Part shown: piece after piece, positions 60,277 through 64,000 of the stretch | Layout of the letters: the number at the start of each line of letters is the position of its first letter | Position numbering within the stretch: position 1 is the stretch's first letter | NCBI GenBank assembly: GCA_022711765.1 | Contig: JAKLEB010000001.1 | Coordinates: 437,186-501,185, forward strand | Reading direction: 5' to 3' | DNA: 64,000 bases | From: Candidatus Krumholzibacteriota bacterium | GTDB lineage: Bacteria > Krumholzibacteriota > Krumholzibacteriia > LZORAL124-64-63 | Translations under genes and position numbers: made by a program | Notes under the pieces: model-generated | The model's database searches: none | Seen by the model: only the letters and a program-made list of their open reading frames with translations | Told to the model about the DNA's origin: nothing

Positions 60277-63189
60277 CTACCTCACCACCACGAATTTGCC
60301 GATGAAATCCTCGAAACGGTCGTCGTCGGACTGCACGACGTACAGGTAGATCCCGCTGACGATCTCCTGCCCGTTCCGACTGATGAGATTCCAGGTCGCC
60401 TCGCCGTAGCCGCGCGTGCCGTCGTGGGCGATGGTCTGGACCAGGTCGCCGCTCAGCGTGAAGATCTGGATCGTGTTGTGCGCCTCGGGCAGGTTCGCCC
60501 AGTTCACGCGCACGCCCGTCGGATCGTCCTTGGTGGGGAACAGCTCCTGGAACTCGCCCAGGGCCGCACGCGTCGCCGGATTCGGATAGACGAAGATGTT
60601 CGCCCCCTCGCGCTCGCGCTCCTCGACCGTCTGGGAGGTGGTCGCCGGCGAGGAGTTGTCATAGCTGCTCGAGGGATCGCCCGAGAGTCCGGCGCCGACG
60701 ATCCGGTACCGCCGCGGATCCGTGTCGGGGATCGGCTCGAGCGCGCGGTCGGTCGCCGTCACCGAGTAGAAATAGATGAATCCGTTGTGCACGAGCGGAT
60801 CCACGTACTCGTAGAACTGCGTCGGATCCTTCCCGACGACGATGATCGTCGGCTGCCCGCTATCCGGATCGATGTAGATGCTCTCCGGGCGCGCGGCGAC
60901 CGCCCAGAACGTGTCGAGGACGTCCGGATAGCCGCTCCAGCGCATGACGGGCTGCGACATCGGGACCGGCACGCCCTCGGCGTCATAGAGGGGCGGCCGG
61001 CTGGTGAAGAGACCCGCCGGGTCGGCGTCCGCCACCTTCTGCATGGAATCCGCGAGGCCCGCGAACAGCGGGTCGTCGAGCACCACCGGCGTGTAGCGGA
61101 TCGTCTCGAGCCCCGTGTTGAAGCCCAGCGGCAGCGTGTCGTGCACCACCTCGCCGGGGCCGATGTTGTAGTCGACGATGAACGAGTCGACGACGTCGTA
61201 CTCCGCGATCAGCTGCCACAGGTTGGAGCCCGGACCGTTCTCGAGGGACGATCCGAACGGGCGCGTCCAGTTGTCCGCACGCCACAGGCGGTAGGACTCG
61301 AAGTCGATCGTGCCGAGGCGGATGTCGTTCGTCGTCTCGCTCTCGTTACTCCAGAAGACGTGGACCCGGTTGTCCGTCGGCCACAGGCGCATGCCGGGCG
61401 GCGGCGGCGCCATGCCGACCAGCCAGTTCACCTGGGTCTCGTTCCCGTCGATCCCGGTGCAGCCGGCCTTCTGGAAATTCGGGACGGTGGGATCCCAGCA
61501 CGTCCAGTAGTTCTCGATGTCCGCTTGATCGCAGCGCGACTCGGACGGCAGCTCGCTGGGCGAGTGCGGCTTCTGCCGGAAGCACTCGAAGCAGTTGTCC
61601 AGATTGACCATGGCGCAGTTCTTGGTGCGGTCGCTGCCCGCCGGCCGGAAGCTGAAGATGTCCTCGGGCTGGATCGTCTGCTGCGTGTTGAGGAGGTACT
61701 CGCCGCTCACGCAGGTGGCGTCGCCGAAGTCCGGATAGATCTGGTCGAACTGCGCCGGGTTGGCGAAGTCCTCGCGACAGACGACGCTCTCGCGGCCGTT
61801 CTCGCCGGTCACGATCGCGAGGGCCTGACCGTCGGAGCTCACCTGGTCGCCGATGCGATCGAAGTAGTTCCCGTACCAGGTGAGCGCCGCTTCGGCGCAG
61901 TTCGCGAGCATGCCGTCGATGCCGCCGCCCAGCACCAGGGCGGCCTGGAACTGGAGCTCGCCGTCCGGCTCGAGGCGGTCGAACGGGCCGGCGGAGATGA
62001 GGAAGCGGAAATCGTCCTGCTTGCCCGGCTGGACGTCCGGATCCCAGTCCTCCACCGACGCGCTGAGCAGCTCGTAGCGTTCCTGGTCGTTGGTCGGATC
62101 GCCGCCCTGCTGGAACGGCGCCTGGCCGCTGAAGCGCTGGAAGGTCCGCAACTGGACCGTTTCCGGCGCGTGCTCGCCGGTGGGATCCGTGTCGTGGCCG
62201 AGAAAGGCGATGCCGAAGTAACCGTCGAGCCGATCGGACTCGGCGGCGTCCCACATGAACCCGACCTCGACCGGCACCCAGCTGCCGTCGGAGGCGCGGA
62301 CGGCACCCGAGAAGGAGCCCGCCATATCGTCGGCCGCGGCGCCGCCCAGGCCGCGCGGGCCGATGTCGGGATCGGCGAAAAACCCGATATAGATGCCCGT
62401 GATGTCGGTGACGCCGACGTTCGTGATCGTGTACTGGAAGCCGACGAAGTCGTCGACCTGATCGTTTTCCCAGGCGAACGACTCCTGCACGATCTCGAGG
62501 TTGAGCGGCTTGTGGTCCGTGAAGAATTCCGTCGCGAGCCGCGTGTTGTCGTACAGGGTCGTGACCATCATCTGGTTGCCGATCTGCCCGAAATCCTCGT
62601 CGATCTTGCCGTCCTCGTCATCGTCGTACCCGTTGAGGATCTCCTCGTCGATCCGCGGCTCGCCGGTCAACTCGTTGAAGTCCTCGTCGTCGTTGGGATT
62701 CGGTTCGGGGAACCGCCGGCCGCCCGCGTCGTCGTTGCCCGCCGGACGGGTCAGCACGCCGGAGATGCCCTCGTAGATCGTGTCCTGGACGTTGGTCTGC
62801 GCCCGGATCTCCGTCTCGTACTGGCCCGTGGAGACCAGGCGCTCGCCCAGCAGCACGCCACCGACCCAGAGGCCGGCGCACCAGAGGTACTCGTTGCCCG
62901 AGCCGGCCGGCCATTGCGCCGACGGGGCGTCGGAATAGGTCGTGGCATTCGAGAAGTGCGAGCCGATCAGGCCCCAGTTCGTGATGTTGACCTGGAGCTC
63001 GCCCACGTTCATCACGTACGAGCCGTCGGTGACGAAGGCGCCGTTCGGATTGTAGGGACCCTGGGCCTGGTCGCCGAGATCGACCCAGGCGCCGGCGGGA
63101 GCGACCGCCAGCCAGAGGGTCGCGGCGAGAACCAGGGCAGGACCGAGCCCCCGCCGCGGGATCCGGATCACGTTGCTGAGCAGGGTCAT
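60277..63189 (-). CDS. large secreted protein with FlgD/type IX-like C-terminal domain
   Basis: The 970-residue precursor has a signal peptide ending at AGA (residue 34). An acidic calcium-site-like stretch (GYDDDEDGKIDEDFG) lies near 190 and a Cys-rich segment (CAMVNLDNCFECF and following) near 550. The C-terminal ~95 residues (NIFVYPNPA ... TLSGDLVQT ... GIYLYVVQS ... FVVVR) are an FlgD Ig-like or type IX sorting-like domain. ATG 63189 is preferred over ATG 63195 because GGAAAGGG then has normal spacing. It lies between a TonB receptor and a PorV homologue, which suggests a surface protein of one locus. Confidence 0.85.
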   Translation of the reverse strand: MTLLSNVIRIPRRGLGPALVLAATLWLAVAPAGAWVDLGDQAQGPYNPNGAFVTDGSYVMNVGELQVNITNWGLIGSHFSNATTYSDAPSAQWPAGSGNEYLWCAGLWVGGVLLGERLVSTGQYETEIRAQTNVQDTIYEGISGVLTRPAGNDDAGGRRFPEPNPNDDEDFNELTGEPRIDEEILNGYDDDEDGKIDEDFGQIGNQMMVTTLYDNTRLATEFFTDHKPLNLEIVQESFAWENDQVDDFVGFQYTITNVGVTDITGIYIGFFADPDIGPRGLGGAAADDMAGSFSGAVRASDGSWVPVEVGFMWDAAESDRLDGYFGIAFLGHDTDPTGEHAPETVQLRTFQRFSGQAPFQQGGDPTNDQERYELLSASVEDWDPDVQPGKQDDFRFLISAGPFDRLEPDGELQFQAALVLGGGIDGMLANCAEAALTWYGNYFDRIGDQVSSDGQALAIVTGENGRESVVCREDFANPAQFDQIYPDFGDATCVSGEYLLNTQQTIQPEDIFSFRPAGSDRTKNCAMVNLDNCFECFRQKPHSPSELPSESRCDQADIENYWTCWDPTVPNFQKAGCTGIDGNETQVNWLVGMAPPPPGMRLWPTDNRVHVFWSNESETTNDIRLGTIDFESYRLWRADNWTRPFGSSLENGPGSNLWQLIAEYDVVDSFIVDYNIGPGEVVHDTLPLGFNTGLETIRYTPVVLDDPLFAGLADSMQKVADADPAGLFTSRPPLYDAEGVPVPMSQPVMRWSGYPDVLDTFWAVAARPESIYIDPDSGQPTIIVVGKDPTQFYEYVDPLVHNGFIYFYSVTATDRALEPIPDTDPRRYRIVGAGLSGDPSSSYDNSSPATTSQTVEEREREGANIFVYPNPATRAALGEFQELFPTKDDPTGVRVNWANLPEAHNTIQIFTLSGDLVQTIAHDGTRGYGEATWNLISRNGQEIVSGIYLYVVQSDDDRFEDFIGKFVVVR

Positions 63190-63240
63190 CGTCATCCCTT
63201 TCCGTGGTCGCCGATCCAGCCGGCGCCCCGCATCACGATC

Positions 63241-64000
63241 CTAGAATCGCCAGCCGAGTCCGACCCGGAACAGGCGGTGCTGCGCGAACGCCCGCGGGTC
63301 CTTGATCGGGATGAACTCGGCGAAGGTGTCGCCATCCTGGTCCTGCAGGTAGGCGCCACCGAATTTGCCGGTCTCGGTCAGGTACGACTGGCCGGCGTTG
63401 GCCGCGTTGTTCATGCCGGGGAAGATCCCCGGCGACGTGCTGACCACCTGGTCCTGATTGAGGATGTTGAATCCCTGCAGGTACAGGGTCAGACGCTGGC
63501 CGTACACGTCGATCTGCCGCTGGAACTGCAGGTTCACGTCGATGGTCGACGGCAGCCGCTCGCTGTTCTCCAGCAGCGGGTCCTGGCGCTTCGCATACCG
63601 GTCGACCGGGGTCCAGGGGAAACCCGATCCGTAGGTCACGTCGATGCCGCCGTTCCACCCCTGCTGCTCGAGGAAGAGCTGGACGCTGACCGTGTGGCGC
63701 TGGTCCCAGGCGAGCGGCAGCTCCTGGCTCGGCAGGAACTCGAGCCCTTCCGGGCTGCCGCCGAACTCGGTGCTGCTCGCGACGCCGTCCGCGTAGGCGA
63801 AGGTGTACGCGGTGTCGAGATGCCAGTGGTTGCTCAGGCGCTTCTCGAGCGAGATCTCCATGCCGCGCGCCGACGCGTAGGCCTTGTTGATGTAACGGGC
63901 GAGGGTGTTGCCGGTTTCCTCGTCCGTGACCTGGGTCGCGGCGATCAGGTCGTAGATGTCCTTCGAGTAGATCGCGAACGAGCCGCCCAGGTAGTCGTTG
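63241..64000 (-). CDS. TonB-dependent receptor, C-terminal part
   Basis: The last ~252 residues of an outer-membrane receptor are open to the window edge. They show alternating barrel strands, including NDYLGGSFAIYSKDIYDLI, the LYLQGFNILNQDQV strand typical of TonB receptors, and the terminal FRVGLGWRF ending in Phe, the Bam signal. The N-terminal plug and TonB box lie outside. It is followed 51 nt later by the large secreted protein. Confidence 0.85.
   Translation of the reverse strand, partial: NDYLGGSFAIYSKDIYDLIAATQVTDEETGNTLARYINKAYASARGMEISLEKRLSNHWHLDTAYTFAYADGVASSTEFGGSPEGLEFLPSQELPLAWDQRHTVSVQLFLEQQGWNGGIDVTYGSGFPWTPVDRYAKRQDPLLENSERLPSTIDVNLQFQRQIDVYGQRLTLYLQGFNILNQDQVVSTSPGIFPGMNNAANAGQSYLTETGKFGGAYLQDQDGDTFAEFIPIKDPRAFAQHRLFRVGLGWRF

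Overview
The window is about 64 kb of very GC-rich bacterial chromosome with dense, mostly operonic genes. Several things point to a didermal member of the FCB superphylum, probably an uncultured candidate lineage of the Eisenbacteria/Krumholzibacteria/Latescibacteria kind. These are an ExbB-ExbD-ExbD-TonB set, the end of a TonB-dependent receptor, a PorV/PorQ-type barrel, a large secreted protein with an FlgD/type IX-like C-terminal domain, and two GWxTD-type proteins. No phage, insertion sequence, CRISPR or integrase is visible. The assignment is inference from gene families. Only the first ~18 nt of a 16S rRNA gene lie in the window, so it cannot be placed by rRNA.

Layout, left to right. 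1-500: the 5' end of a 16S rRNA gene leaving on the minus strand, with a boxA-like leader and two consensus promoters. 505-9154: a class A penicillin-binding protein, a deoB-cdd-deoA nucleoside salvage operon, rarA-pfkA and an unknown lipoprotein. 9352-17879: an unknown protein, tryptophanase and a 2,093-residue protein of unknown function. 17986-22865: the ffh-rpsP-khpA-rimM-trmD-rplS-rnhB-yraN translation operon. 23118-24239: a small secreted protein and a 5'-truncated copy of it. 24406-33698: ruvC-ruvA-ruvB-queA-tgt-yajC-def-fmt-rsmB-PASTA-rpe, a long minus-strand operon. 33795-36652: an EF-G-like factor and yebC. 37023-38806: an outer-membrane barrel, a lysine-rich histone-like repeat protein and tRNA-Leu. 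38825-48379: secG, pgk, comF, lgt, rodA, mrdA, mreD, mreC, mreB and radC. 48553-54528: aspartate kinase, a rhomboid protease, a GWxTD lipoprotein, an ABC ATPase and a TolC-like protein. 54772-64000: tonB-exbD-exbD-exbB, a GWxTD protein, a PorV-like protein, the large secreted protein and the partial TonB receptor.

Functionally the window is mostly core housekeeping: cell-wall elongation (PBP1A, PBP2, RodA, MreBCD), translation and RNA modification, Holliday-junction processing, glycolysis and membrane export (SecG, YajC, Lgt, Ffh). An envelope and uptake module lies at the right end. Adjacent genes are repeatedly joined by 4-nt NTGA stop/start overlaps, which suggests heavy use of translational coupling. 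Non-ATG starts are common.

The least explained parts are the 2,093-residue protein, a kinase-less PASTA protein at the locus where PASTA kinases often sit, an EF-G paralogue lacking the catalytic histidine, the lysine-repeat gene, and a TolC-ABC ATPase-GWxTD operon with no permease.
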